Positions 42,025 through 51,067 are shown, counted from the stretch's first letter. The stretch is 64,000 nucleotides of DNA from Cognatilysobacter xinjiangensis (GCF_014651995.1 NZ_BMXY01000005.1:1-64000), one strand, 5' to 3'. The notes: generated by a model not told the origin, from the letters alone. Numbers and translations are program-made.

Positions 42025-43872
42025 ATGGACCGACCCTTCCGCAGTTTCGCCAGCGCCGCGGCGCTGGCGCTCGCCCTGCTCGCCGCACCCCGGCTGCCGG
42101 CTGCCAGCCTCGCGCCCTTCCGCAGCGAGGCCGAGCTCGCGCGCGCGCTGGACGCTTGGCAGGCCCGGCACCAGCGCGAGCCCGCCCGCCGGCATCGCGC
42201 GGTGTATGGCGCTCCCCCGCCCGCGCCGCCCGCGCCCAGTGCGGCCGCGCCGCAGATGGCCTTCGCCGAATCCGTGCAGGTCACCGGCAGCCGCCTGGCG
42301 GACGCCGAGAGCATCACCAACAATCAGGTGCAGGGCGTCGACGAGGGCGACATCGTCAAGCGTGCCGGCGACCATCTGATCGTGCTGCGCCGCGGCCGCC
42401 TGTTCACCGTGCGCATCGGTGGCGACCGCCTGCAGGCCGTCTCCGCGGCCGACGCGTTCGGTCCCGGCATCGATCCGGCCGGCACCTGGTACGACGAGAT
42501 GCTGGTGAGCGAGGACACGGTCGCGGTGATCGGCTACAGCTACGCGCGCGGCGGCACCGAGGTCGGCCTGTTCGACCTCGACGCACGCGGCGGCCTGCGC
42601 CATCGCGCCACGTACCAGCTGCGCAGCGGCGATTACTACTCGGCGCGCAACTACGCGAGCCGGCTGATCGGCCGCAAGCTGGTGTTCTACTCGCCGCTCG
42701 CACTCACCCCGTGGTCGCCCTGGCGCGAGCGCCTGCCCGCCTACCGCCACTGGGCGGGCGACGGCGACGCCACGTTCCGCCGCATGCTGCCGGCGCGGCG
42801 CATCTACCGCGGCATCGACGACATCGCCGACGCCGAACTGGTGCTGCACACGGTGTCGGTCTGCGACCTCGGGCGCGCGGCTATGGCCTGCGAGTCCACC
42901 GCGGTGATTGGCGGCAGCGGCCGCGTGTTCCATGTCGCCGAGGACGCCGTCTACGTGTGGACCTCCGCCCGGCGCACGACGCGTGGCGCGGCACCCGCGG
43001 GCCTGTTCCGGCTGCCGCTCGACGGCACGGCGCCGTCGATGCTGCAGGTGGCCGGCAGCCCGATCGACCAGATGGGCTTCCTGCAGAAGGACGGCTGGCT
43101 CAACGTGCTGGTCGCGCGCGATGGCCGCGGCGAGGGCATGTGGCGCTCGCAGCGCGGCGGGCGCGATCTCGCGCTGCTGCGCCTGCCGCTGTCGGCCTTC
43201 GGCGGGCTGGACGCGCGCGCACGCGACTCGCAGTACCGCGACCTGCCCGGCACGGGCGGCTGGCGGCTGCAGCAACGCTTCATCGGCGACTGGCTGATCT
43301 ACGGCGGCGACGACGATCGCGCGCGAGTCCATGCCTTGCGCTATGCCTCGACCGCGCCGGTGCAGACGCTCGCGCTGCCGCATGCGCTCGAACGCATCGA
43401 CGCGCTCGGCGGCGACGGCGTGCTGGTCGGCGATGACGACGGCGACCTCGTGTTCACCGGGCTGCGACTGCGCGGCACGCGTGCCTCACTCGCCGGCGCC
43501 TACCGCCAACACGAGGCCTCGCAGGGCGACCACCGCACGCATGGCTTCTTCTATCGGCCGACGACCGCCGACGAAGGCGTACTCGGCCTTCCGATCCTGC
43601 ATGGCGGCGAGCGGCCCGGTGCGTCGGTGCTGTTCGTGCGCAACCGCGCGCTCGCGCTGTCCCGGCTGGGCACGCTGGACTCGCGTCGAGACGAGGCCGA
43701 CGACGGCTGCCGTGCGAGTTGCGTGGACTGGTACGGCAATGCCCGTCCGATCTTCATCGGCGGGCGCGTGTTCGCGTTGATGGGCTATGAACTGGTGGAA
43801 GGCCGCATCGACGACGGCGTCATGCGCGAGCGGCGGCGGGTCGACTTCGGCCGTTCGCTGCGACGCGACTGA
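42025..43872 (+). CDS. Secreted beta-propeller domain protein
   Basis: The 615-residue protein has a signal peptide (SFASAAALALALLAAPRLPA) and then the start signature of the secreted C-terminal beta-propeller family (PF09826 type): TNNQVQGVDEGDIVKRAGDH, LIVLRRGRLFTVRI. The blades that follow contain WYDEMLVSEDTVAVIGYSY, YQLRSGDYYSARNYASRLIG, VSVCDLGRAAMACESTAVIG and LYGG-like repeats. Two Cys pairs (CDLGRAAMAC and DDGCRASC) may form disulfides outside the cytoplasm. The function of the family is unknown. It stands alone between a terminator and a convergent L,D-transpeptidase gene. Confidence 0.78.
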   Translation: MDRPFRSFASAAALALALLAAPRLPAASLAPFRSEAELARALDAWQARHQREPARRHRAVYGAPPPAPPAPSAAAPQMAFAESVQVTGSRLADAESITNNQVQGVDEGDIVKRAGDHLIVLRRGRLFTVRIGGDRLQAVSAADAFGPGIDPAGTWYDEMLVSEDTVAVIGYSYARGGTEVGLFDLDARGGLRHRATYQLRSGDYYSARNYASRLIGRKLVFYSPLALTPWSPWRERLPAYRHWAGDGDATFRRMLPARRIYRGIDDIADAELVLHTVSVCDLGRAAMACESTAVIGGSGRVFHVAEDAVYVWTSARRTTRGAAPAGLFRLPLDGTAPSMLQVAGSPIDQMGFLQKDGWLNVLVARDGRGEGMWRSQRGGRDLALLRLPLSAFGGLDARARDSQYRDLPGTGGWRLQQRFIGDWLIYGGDDDRARVHALRYASTAPVQTLALPHALERIDALGGDGVLVGDDDGDLVFTGLRLRGTRASLAGAYRQHEASQGDHRTHGFFYRPTTADEGVLGLPILHGGERPGASVLFVRNRALALSRLGTLDSRRDEADDGCRASCVDWYGNARPIFIGGRVFALMGYELVEGRIDDGVMRERRRVDFGRSLRRD

Positions 43873-43879
43873 AGGCAGC

Positions 43880-43911
43880 CGGCCGCGGCCCGCACGTCCG
43901 GGCCGCGGCCG
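43880..43911. terminator. Strong hairpin between convergent genes
   Basis: A perfect 13-bp GC stem (43880-43892 with 43899-43911) and six-base loop lies between the beta-propeller stop (43872) and the transpeptidase stop (43927). There is no T tract on either strand, but the position fits a shared end for both transcripts. Confidence 0.5.
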
Positions 43912-43926
43912 TCGCCCTCCCACCGA

Positions 43927-44622
43927 TCAGTTGCCGGCCAGCACCGGCGCGTCGTCGCGCAGCACGGGGGTGGCGACCGGCGTCGCGATAGAGGCCACGC
44001 CCGTGTCGGGCATGCCCGGCTCGCGGCCGGTCCACGGATCGACCGGCACGCGCTCGCCCGGATACAGCACCGCCTGGCTCGCATTCGTCTCGTCGGCGAC
44101 GATCACCATGCCGCCGCGCTCGGTCACCTCGAACAGCTTGGCGGCGAATTCGTTCGGCAGCCGCACGCAACCGTGCGAGGCCGGATAGCCCGGGATCTTG
44201 CCGCCGTGCAGCGCGATGCCGTCCCAGGTCAGCCGCTGCATGTAAGGCATCGGCGCGTTGTTGTAGAGGTTGGAACGGTGGTCGCGACGCTTCTCGAGGA
44301 TCTCGTAGGTGCCCGGCGGCGTGTCGTGGCCCTCGCGCCCGCTGCTGATCGTGGTGCGGCCGATGCGCGTGTCGCCGCGATAGACGTGCGCCATCTGTGC
44401 AGGCAGCGACACCACCACCACGATCGGCCCGCTCGACGACGCATCCGGTGTCCACTCGAACTTGCCCGGCGCCAGCGGCGCATCGGTGCCGATGACGGTG
44501 TCGGCCGGCGACAGGTCGTCCGCGGCGAAGGCGGGCGCGCCGAGCGTGGCGAACGCGGCCAGCGCGGCAACGGTGAGGAGGCTGCGATGCAGGCGGAAAC
44601 TGCGGGAGGTCGTCGTCTTCAT
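43927..44622 (-). CDS. L,D-transpeptidase (YkuD domain)
   Basis: The 231-residue exported protein has a signal peptide (SLLTVAALAAFATLGAPAFA) and a YkuD domain: IVVVVSLPAQMAHVYRGDTRIGRT, STG-like SSGREGHDTPPGTYEIL, and the active site IALHGGKIPGYPASHGCVRLP with nucleophile Cys152. The signature His and Cys are intact. YkuD enzymes form 3-3 peptidoglycan cross-links or attach proteins to the wall. The Pro-rich C-terminal 50 residues (YPGERVPVDPWTGREPGMP) are outside the domain. The start at 44622 gives a good signal peptide but no clear ribosome site. Confidence 0.9.
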   Translation of the reverse strand: MKTTTSRSFRLHRSLLTVAALAAFATLGAPAFAADDLSPADTVIGTDAPLAPGKFEWTPDASSSGPIVVVVSLPAQMAHVYRGDTRIGRTTISSGREGHDTPPGTYEILEKRRDHRSNLYNNAPMPYMQRLTWDGIALHGGKIPGYPASHGCVRLPNEFAAKLFEVTERGGMVIVADETNASQAVLYPGERVPVDPWTGREPGMPDTGVASIATPVATPVLRDDAPVLAGN

Positions 44623-44710
44623 GGACCCGACGCTAGCGAGCGCCGCATCAGTGCCCGCTTGACCAAGTCGACCGCCGACTAAACAAAACCGCGTGGAACG
44701 CCACTGAACA

Positions 44711-44730
44711 GCGCGATTTCTTGATCGCGC
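44711..44730. repeat. Short inverted repeat in a divergent intergenic region
   Basis: GCGCGAT (44711-44717) and ATCGCGC (44724-44730) flank six bases between the transpeptidase and 2H phosphoesterase starts. It could be an operator for either gene. The remainder of the 214-base interval shows no other clear signal. Confidence 0.25.
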
Positions 44731-44836
44731 CTGCAGGTCGCCTGCCGGCGCATGAACGGAGCCGCGGCGAGCGGCCTTGTCGCGGCGTCCACGGCGGCGT
44801 GATCCACTGCGGACACGTCCCCAACGGAGCAGCGCG

Positions 44837-45325
44837 ATGACGATGTGGCCCGGCTGGTCGAACGAGAACACCCTCGTACTGCCCCTCGACGATGCGCCGC
44901 CCGGCGCGCCGCTCGACGTCGACGGGCGCCGTTTCGAGCCCAAGGACGAACTGCACGTCACCCTGGTGGGGCCCAAGCTCGGCGCCGAGCTGCAGCGCGT
45001 GCTCGGTGCGCGGCTCGACGCCGCGACGCGCCCGGCCTTCGATGCGCTGGACTGGAGCGTCGAGCGCAGCGGCGAGCGGCTGCTGGTGGAAAAACCGGGA
45101 ACGACCGACGACGGCGCTCGCGGCACCGTGGCGAGCGTGATCGAACTCGTCGAGATCCCCGCGCTCGACTTCTACTACCGCTGGCTCGGCGACCTGCTCG
45201 GCCGGCAGCTCGCGGTGCCGCCCGCGCACGTCACGCTGTACACGCACGGCAAGGCCCGCGGCATCGGCATTCCCGCCGCGCGCCACCTGCGCAGCTGGGG
45301 GCGCGGACTGCCTGCGAGCGCCTGA
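44837..45325 (+). CDS. 2H phosphoesterase superfamily protein
   Basis: Two HxT motifs, ELHVTLVGPK (about residues 38-47) and PAHVTLYTHG (about 138-147), define the 2H phosphoesterase fold of 2'-5' RNA ligases and cyclic phosphodiesterases. The 162-residue size fits. The His and Thr of both motifs are kept, so catalysis on a 2',3'-cyclic or 2'-5' phosphate is likely; the substrate is unknown. I do not place it in a named subfamily such as ThpR. GGAG lies seven bases before the ATG. The MrfA helicase gene follows 93 bases later in the same direction. Confidence 0.75.
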   Translation: MTMWPGWSNENTLVLPLDDAPPGAPLDVDGRRFEPKDELHVTLVGPKLGAELQRVLGARLDAATRPAFDALDWSVERSGERLLVEKPGTTDDGARGTVASVIELVEIPALDFYYRWLGDLLGRQLAVPPAHVTLYTHGKARGIGIPAARHLRSWGRGLPASA

Positions 45326-45418
45326 CGGCGGCTCCCGGCGTCTCAGCCGCCGCTGGGTCTCACAGGCTGCGACGCCCCTGCGGCCCAATCCGCGCCTTCA
45401 CGGGCGGAAGGGCGAACG

Positions 45419-47941
45419 ATGGCGACGACGGGACGCGAGCTGGCGACACAGGGCGCGGCAAGCCGCATCGACCTCGAGGACGATGCGCCGTCCACCACGA
45501 TGGCGCGCCGCCCGCGCGCGCTGCGCCGCGGCGACGGCGCGGGCCTGACCCAGGCCCTGGCCTCGCGCTATGCCGACCGCATCACCGGCCACTTCACACT
45601 GCCCGGCCGCGAGGGCGTCTACGCCGAGTTGCCCGCCGACCTGCCCGCCGCGCTCGCCGCCGCACTGAAATCGCGCGGTATAGAAAAGCTCTACAGCCAC
45701 CAGGCGCAGGCCTGGGAGGCGACGCGTCGCGGCGAGCATGTCGTGGTGGTCACGCCGACGGCGTCGGGCAAGTCGCTCTGCTACACGCTGCCGGTGGTCA
45801 CCGCGGCGATGGAGCGCGGCGCCAAGGCGCTCTACCTGTTCCCGACCAAGGCGCTCGCGCAGGACCAGGTCGCCGAGCTGCTGGATCTCTCGCGCGCCGG
45901 CGATCTCGGCCTCAAGGCCTTCACCTTCGACGGCGACACGCCGGGCGACGCGCGCCAGGCGATCCGCCTGCACGGCGACATCGTCGTCAGCAATCCCGAC
46001 ATGCTCCACCAGGGCATCCTGCCGCACCACACCAAGTGGGCGCAGTTCTTCGAGAACCTGCAGTACGTCGTCATCGACGAGGTGCATACCTACCGCGGCG
46101 TGTTCGGCTCGCATGTCACCAACGTGATCCGTCGCCTGAAGCGCATCTGCGCGTTCTACGGCGCCAGCCCGCAGTTCATCCTTTGCAGCGCGACCATCGG
46201 CAACCCGCAGCAGCATGCCGAAGCGCTGATCGAGCACGGCGTCACCGCGATTACCGAATCGGGCGCGCCCACCGGCGACAAGCACGTGCTGCTCTGGAAC
46301 CCGCCGGTGGTGAACCCCGACCTCGGCCTGCGCGCGAGCGCGCGCTCGCAGAGCAACCGCATCGCCCGCCTCGCGATCAAGGCCGGCCTCAAGACGCTGG
46401 TGTTCGCGCAGACGCGGCTGATGGTCGAGGTGCTGACCAAGTACCTCAAGGACGTGTTCGACCACGATCCGCGCAAGCCGCCACGCATCCGTGCGTATCG
46501 CGGCGGTTACCTGCCGACCGAGCGGCGCGAGGTCGAGCGCTCGATGCGGGCCGGCAACATCGACGGCATCGTCAGCACCTCCGCGCTGGAGCTCGGCGTC
46601 GACATCGGTGCGCTGGACGTGGTGGTGCTCAACGGTTATCCGGGCTCGGTCGCCGGCACGTGGCAGCGCTTCGGCCGCGCGGGGCGTCGCCAGCAGCCGT
46701 CACTGGGCGTGCTCGTCGCCAACTCGCAGCCGCTCGACCAGTACGTCGTGCGCCACCCCGAGTTCTTCATCGACGCGACGCCGGAGCACGCGCGCATCGC
46801 GCCCGACCAGCCGCTGATCCTGTTCGACCACATCCGTTGCGCCGCCTTCGAGCTGCCGTTCGTGGCCGGCGAGAACTTCGGGCCGATCGAGCCGGAGCTC
46901 TACCTCGAAGCGCTCGCCGAGACCGAGGTGGTGCACCGCGAGGGCGATCGCTGGGAGTGGATCGCCGACAGTTATCCGGCGAACGCGGTGTCGCTGCGCA
47001 GCGTGGCCGACGGCAACTTCGTCGTCGTCGACCGCACCGACGGACGCCAGCAGATCATCGCCGAGGTCGACTATTCGGCGGCTGCGCTCACGCTGTACGA
47101 AGGCGCGATCCACATGGTGCAGTCGACGCCGTACCAGGTCGAACGCCTCGACTGGGAAGGCCGCAAGGCCTACGTCACGCGCACGTTCGTCGATTACTAC
47201 ACAGACTCCATCGACTACACCAAGCTCAAGGTGCTCGCCGAGTTCGACCGCGCGCCCGCGGGCGATGGCGATGCGCGCCACGGTGAGGTGCACGTGGTGC
47301 GGCGGGTCGCCGGCTACAAGAAGATCCGCTACTACACGCACGAAAACATCGGCTACGGCCCGGTGAACCTGCCCGACCAGGAGCTGCACACCACCGCCGC
47401 GTGGTGGCAGATCCCGCAGCCGCAGCTGCTGGCGTGGTTCGCGTCGCGTCAGGACGCGCTCGACGGCTTCCTCGGCGCGGGCTACGCGCTGCACGTCGTG
47501 GCGACGCTCGCGGTGATGGCCGACGCACGCGACCTGCAGAAGGCCATCGGCAATGGCGACGGCACCTGGTTCGCCACTGCCGACGCCAACGGCCGTGGCC
47601 AGGTGCGCGGCGTCGAAGGCCAGGAACTCGCGCCGTTCGAACTGCAGCAGTTCATGCCGACGATCTACCTGTACGACAACTTCCCCGGCGGCGTCGGCCT
47701 GTCCGAGCCGTTGTGGACGCGCCAGCGGGAACTGGTCGAGCGCGCGACGGAACTCGTCGAGCGCTGCGACTGCCGCGCCGGCTGCCCCGCCTGCGTCGGT
47801 CCGGTGCTGGCGGCGGACGAAGAACGAGAGGGCGCGACCTCACCGAAGGCGCTCGCGCGCCGCGTGCTGACGCTGCTGGCGAGGCCCAGCGACGCGATCG
47901 CGCTCGATGCCGCGCCGCGGGCGCTGGAGCGCGACGCATGA
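45419..47941 (+). CDS. mrfA: MrfA-type DEAD/H-box DNA repair helicase
   Basis: The 840-residue protein is a superfamily 2 helicase: Walker A TPTASGKSLCY, the strand-exchange segment LYLFPTKALAQDQ, box II VVIDEVHTYRG, ILCSATIGNP, SALELGVDIGALD and QRFGRAGRR. The C-terminal DUF1998-type domain ends with the zinc-binding CDCRAGCPACVG. In Bacillus subtilis MrfA (YprA) drives UvrABC-independent repair of mitomycin C damage together with the exonuclease MrfB (YprB). Here a YprB-like gene follows 34 bases later, so the same pair is present. GGAAGG precedes the ATG. An internal ATG at 45503 is less likely. Confidence 0.88.
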   Translation: MATTGRELATQGAASRIDLEDDAPSTTMARRPRALRRGDGAGLTQALASRYADRITGHFTLPGREGVYAELPADLPAALAAALKSRGIEKLYSHQAQAWEATRRGEHVVVVTPTASGKSLCYTLPVVTAAMERGAKALYLFPTKALAQDQVAELLDLSRAGDLGLKAFTFDGDTPGDARQAIRLHGDIVVSNPDMLHQGILPHHTKWAQFFENLQYVVIDEVHTYRGVFGSHVTNVIRRLKRICAFYGASPQFILCSATIGNPQQHAEALIEHGVTAITESGAPTGDKHVLLWNPPVVNPDLGLRASARSQSNRIARLAIKAGLKTLVFAQTRLMVEVLTKYLKDVFDHDPRKPPRIRAYRGGYLPTERREVERSMRAGNIDGIVSTSALELGVDIGALDVVVLNGYPGSVAGTWQRFGRAGRRQQPSLGVLVANSQPLDQYVVRHPEFFIDATPEHARIAPDQPLILFDHIRCAAFELPFVAGENFGPIEPELYLEALAETEVVHREGDRWEWIADSYPANAVSLRSVADGNFVVVDRTDGRQQIIAEVDYSAAALTLYEGAIHMVQSTPYQVERLDWEGRKAYVTRTFVDYYTDSIDYTKLKVLAEFDRAPAGDGDARHGEVHVVRRVAGYKKIRYYTHENIGYGPVNLPDQELHTTAAWWQIPQPQLLAWFASRQDALDGFLGAGYALHVVATLAVMADARDLQKAIGNGDGTWFATADANGRGQVRGVEGQELAPFELQQFMPTIYLYDNFPGGVGLSEPLWTRQRELVERATELVERCDCRAGCPACVGPVLAADEEREGATSPKALARRVLTLLARPSDAIALDAAPRALERDA

Positions 47942-47975
47942 CGCGCGCGTCGCGCCATGCAGGAAGCCGCACGCG

Positions 47976-48959
47976 ATGACGCTGACGCTCGACAAGCTGC
48001 GCGCGCTCAAGCGCCAGGCCGGCGCGACCGACGTCCCCGCGCCCGCTGCGTCGCCGGTGCCGTCGGCGTTGCGCGAACCGACGAACGAAGCCGCGGCGCC
48101 GGTCGCGCCCTGGGAAGCGGTGCTCGGAGAGGCTGCATCGCGCGCGACCGCGAACGATGCCGCGCCGGACGCCGGCGTCGCGATGCCGCCTGCGCCCGCG
48201 TCGTCGGGCAAGCGCAGCGCCGACATCGACGCGCTGCGCCGCCTGCTCGGCCTGCGCGAACGTGCACCCTCGCCCCTGCCACGCGCGCGCGCCGTCGATC
48301 GCAGCCTGCCCGGCACCGAGATCGACGAAGGCCTGTGGCTGATCGAATCGCAGGTCGCGCATGCCGCGCCCGATGCGCCGCTGCCGCTCGAGTTCGCGCG
48401 TCGCGACGGTCACGTCGATGCCATGGACCTGCTGTTCTTCGACACCGAAACCACCGGCCTCGCCGGCGGCACCGGCACGCGCGCCTTCATGATCGGCGCA
48501 GCCGACTGGCACGACGGTGCGCTGCGCGTGCGCCAGCTCTACATCGCCAGCATGGCGGCCGAGCGCGCGATGCTGCGCGCGTTCGCCAGTTGGCTGTCGC
48601 CGTCCACCGTGCTCGCGAGCTACAACGGCCGCAGCTACGACGCACCGCTTCTGCGCACGCGTTATCGCCTGGCGCGGCTGAAGGATCCGCTCGACGGGCT
48701 CGACCATCTCGACCTGCTGCATCCGTCGCGACGCCGCTGGCGCGGGCGCTGGGAAAACTGCCGGCTGGCGACCATCGAGCGCGAGGCGCTGCGCATCCTG
48801 CGCGAGGACGACCTGCCGGGGTCGCAGGCACCGGCCGCGTGGCTTTCGTACCTGCGCGGTGGTGCATCGACCAATCTGCGCCGCGTCGCCGAGCACAACC
48901 GGCAGGACGTTGCGACGCTGTCCCAGCTGCTTTTGCGCCTCTGCCAATCGTCCGAATGA
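47976..48959 (+). CDS. mrfB: MrfB-type (YprB) DEDD exonuclease
   Basis: The 327-residue protein has a Pro/Ala-rich N-terminal region of about 140 residues and an RNase H-like DEDD exonuclease core: LLFFDTETTGLAGG (motif I), LASYNGRSYDAPLLRTRY (motif II) and EHNRQDVATLSQLL (motif III). These match YprB, now MrfB, the metal-dependent exonuclease partner of the MrfA helicase. The C-terminal TPR region of B. subtilis MrfB is absent here, as the chain ends soon after motif III. AGGAAG lies upstream of ATG at 47976. The gene is 34 bases after mrfA. Confidence 0.85.
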   Translation: MTLTLDKLRALKRQAGATDVPAPAASPVPSALREPTNEAAAPVAPWEAVLGEAASRATANDAAPDAGVAMPPAPASSGKRSADIDALRRLLGLRERAPSPLPRARAVDRSLPGTEIDEGLWLIESQVAHAAPDAPLPLEFARRDGHVDAMDLLFFDTETTGLAGGTGTRAFMIGAADWHDGALRVRQLYIASMAAERAMLRAFASWLSPSTVLASYNGRSYDAPLLRTRYRLARLKDPLDGLDHLDLLHPSRRRWRGRWENCRLATIEREALRILREDDLPGSQAPAAWLSYLRGGASTNLRRVAEHNRQDVATLSQLLLRLCQSSE

Positions 48960-49035
48960 ACGGGCCGAAGGCCTTGACATTCCGACGACAGCATGAAACG
49001 CAGCCTGAAGCTCCGCTGGTGTCGGGAGAGCCGGC

Positions 49036-49359
49036 ATGCCCCTGCAAGGAACCGTCCGCGAAGGCGACTGGGTTCGACTCGTCGTCCCGGTGATCGTGCT
49101 GGTCGCCTCGGTGGCGGCCTGCAGCGCCATGGGCCCAGCCGATGCCGGCACCCCCACCGCCTGCCGGCCCGGCAATGCGGACCAGTGGATCGGCCGCGCG
49201 GCCAGCGCCGCGGTGGTCGAGCAGGCTCGCGTGGCCAGCGGCAGCCAGGACGTGCGCCTAGTGATGCCGGACGAAGCGACCGACGAAGTCGTGCGCAGCG
49301 ATCGCCTCAGCCTCTATCTCGACGACGGCGCGCTGATCACCCGCACCACCTGCAGCTGA
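49036..49359 (+). CDS. I78 family peptidase inhibitor, lipoprotein
   Basis: The 107-residue protein has a membrane-targeting signal (LVVPVIVLVASVAACS, lipobox Cys near residue 29) and a mature domain of the I78 elastase-inhibitor type: CRPGNADQWIGRAAS, VEQARVASGSQDVRLVMPDEA, then RSDRLSLYLDDGALITRTTC. Two Cys frame the domain and probably form a disulfide. The inhibitor-like loop MPDEATDEVV differs from the usual PG-MT. GGGAGAG lies five bases upstream. A second member follows in tandem, and the two share the domain pattern but little sequence. Confidence 0.75.
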   Translation: MPLQGTVREGDWVRLVVPVIVLVASVAACSAMGPADAGTPTACRPGNADQWIGRAASAAVVEQARVASGSQDVRLVMPDEATDEVVRSDRLSLYLDDGALITRTTCS

Positions 49360-49435
49360 ACCCGCGCGCCTCGCATTGACGCGGCATTCGTCGCCGGTAG
49401 GCAAGCTATCGCCTCCCCCGCTGCCGGAAGACCGC

Positions 49436-49765
49436 ATGATCCGCGTGCTCAAAGCATCCGCCCTGCCGACCGCCCTCGTGTTCGCGCTCGCCGCCTGCAC
49501 CGGTACGCCTGCCTCACCCGAGACGCCGCCTCCCATGACCGATCCGCAGCCGCCTGCCGCCGCGCAATGCAACGTCGAACCGGCGCGCGCGCTCGTCGGC
49601 AAGCAGGGTACGGCCGAGAACGTCGAGCAGGCGCGCCGCCTGTCCGGTGCCACCGTCGCGCGCGTGATCAAGCCCGGGATGATGGTGACGATGGAGTTCC
49701 GCGAGGACCGCCTGAACGTCGACCTCGACGAGGCCGGCGTGATCCGCAACGTGCGCTGCGGCTGA
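49436..49765 (+). CDS. I78 family peptidase inhibitor, lipoprotein (second copy)
   Basis: This 109-residue lipoprotein (LVFALAACT lipobox, Cys about residue 21) carries the fuller I78 pattern: CNVEPARALVGKQG, VEQARRLSGATVARVIKPGMMVTMEF and REDRLNVDLDEAGVIRNVRCG, with the KPGMMVT loop that contacts proteases in the family. A Pro-rich linker follows the Cys anchor. GGAAG lies five bases before the ATG. It may protect the periplasm against the cell's own secreted serine proteases, which would suit a proteolytic Lysobacter-like organism; that is inference. Confidence 0.82.
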   Translation: MIRVLKASALPTALVFALAACTGTPASPETPPPMTDPQPPAAAQCNVEPARALVGKQGTAENVEQARRLSGATVARVIKPGMMVTMEFREDRLNVDLDEAGVIRNVRCG

Positions 49766-49800
49766 GCGCGCTTCTTCCGCTTCGATGACCCGCGCCGGCC

Positions 49801-51012
49801 TCAGGCCGGTGCGGGCGCCTGCAGTGCCGCGGGCACCGCGGTGACCGGACGCGTCGGCGCGCGGGTGCGGCGACGCGGGCGCGCCGCGGTGGCGTCCTTG
49901 CGCGTGGCGCGGCTGCGCGACTTCTCCACCCGCAACGCGCGTCGCGACGCACGACTCGCGCGTGCGGCCTCGCGGCGTGCATCGCGCAGGAAGCGCAGCG
50001 CCGCGAGCTCCCAGCCGCGGCCGTTGCGCGCACCGGCGGTCAGCCGCGCGAGCCGTCCGTTGCGCCAGCCGAGGAACACCGCCGGGTCGATGTAGGCCTT
50101 GCGGCAGACGCTCGGCGTATTGCCGAGCAGGTCGGACACGTCGGACACCACCTGCTTCTCGATCGACGCGAGCTCGCGCTCGCTGACGTCGGCCGGCGGC
50201 TCGATCGCGGCGAAGCGCTCGATCGCGGCCAAGGTGCCGCCCCAAGTGCGGAAGTCCTTCGCGGTGAAGGCCTCGCCCATCGCGTCGCGCAGGTACTCGT
50301 TGACCTGCGCCGAGCCCACCGCATGCACTTCGCCGTCGTCGCCCGTGTACTGGAACAGCGACTGCCCGGGCAACTGCTGGCAACCCTTCACCAGCTTCAC
50401 CAGCTGCGCGTCGTCGAGCACGATCTCGTGGTCGAGCCCCGACTTGCCGCGGAACATGAACTTCGCGCGGCCACCGCGCAGGAAGCCGACGTGGCGGTTG
50501 CGCAGCGTGGTCAGGCCGAACGAGCGGTTGCTGCGCGCATAGCAGTCGTTGCCGATGCGGATCAGCGTGCGCGCCATCACCGACACCACGATCGCGAGCA
50601 CCTTGTCGCGCGGATAGCCGGGCAGCGCGAGGTCCTTCGACAACCGCCTGCGCAGCTTCGGCAGCGCCTCGCCGAAGGCCACGATGCGCTCGAACTTGCC
50701 GTCGCCGCGCACGCTCGCCCATTCCGGGTGGTAGCGGTACTGCTTGCGGCCGCGCGCGTCGCGGCCGGTGGCCTGCAGGTGGCCGTCGGGATCGGGGCAG
50801 ATCCACACGTCGGTATAGGCCGGCGGGATTGCCAGCGCGCGGATGCGCGCGAGCGTGGCCTCGTCGCCGATCTCGCGGCCATCCACGCCGACATAGGTGA
50901 AGCCGTCGCCCTTCTTCCGGCGGCGGATGCCGGGCTCGACGTCGCTGACGTAGACCAGCCCGGCCTGGCGTGCGGCGAGCACGCCGTCGGGCATCGATGC
51001 GGGAACGCTCAT
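49801..51012 (-). CDS. DNA topoisomerase IB (poxvirus-like)
   Basis: The 403-residue enzyme relaxes supercoils by nicking one strand through a 3'-phosphotyrosine. It has the N-terminal domain (YVSDVEPGIRRRKKGDGFTYVG, AYTDVWICPDPDGHLQATGRD), catalytic residues in YARSNRSFGLTTLRNRHV and KGCQQLPGQSLFQY, and the active Tyr307 in SVCRKAYIDPAV. The last 60 residues form an Arg/Ala/Pro tail (for example SRATRKDATAARPRRRTRAP) outside the usual fold. ATG at 51012 was chosen over one 30 bases upstream because the family N-terminus begins near it. Confidence 0.9.
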   Translation of the reverse strand: MSVPASMPDGVLAARQAGLVYVSDVEPGIRRRKKGDGFTYVGVDGREIGDEATLARIRALAIPPAYTDVWICPDPDGHLQATGRDARGRKQYRYHPEWASVRGDGKFERIVAFGEALPKLRRRLSKDLALPGYPRDKVLAIVVSVMARTLIRIGNDCYARSNRSFGLTTLRNRHVGFLRGGRAKFMFRGKSGLDHEIVLDDAQLVKLVKGCQQLPGQSLFQYTGDDGEVHAVGSAQVNEYLRDAMGEAFTAKDFRTWGGTLAAIERFAAIEPPADVSERELASIEKQVVSDVSDLLGNTPSVCRKAYIDPAVFLGWRNGRLARLTAGARNGRGWELAALRFLRDARREAARASRASRRALRVEKSRSRATRKDATAARPRRRTRAPTRPVTAVPAALQAPAPA

Positions 51013-51067
51013 GACGGCCGAGCATCGGCGCGTGCTCGTCAAGGGCGCGACAACCGCGCCGACGCGT

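Noticed and set aside
44623-44836. Possible RNA gene or extra small protein in the intergenic region
   Set aside because: Only a short 7-bp inverted repeat is visible; there is no small frame with a ribosome site and no terminator.
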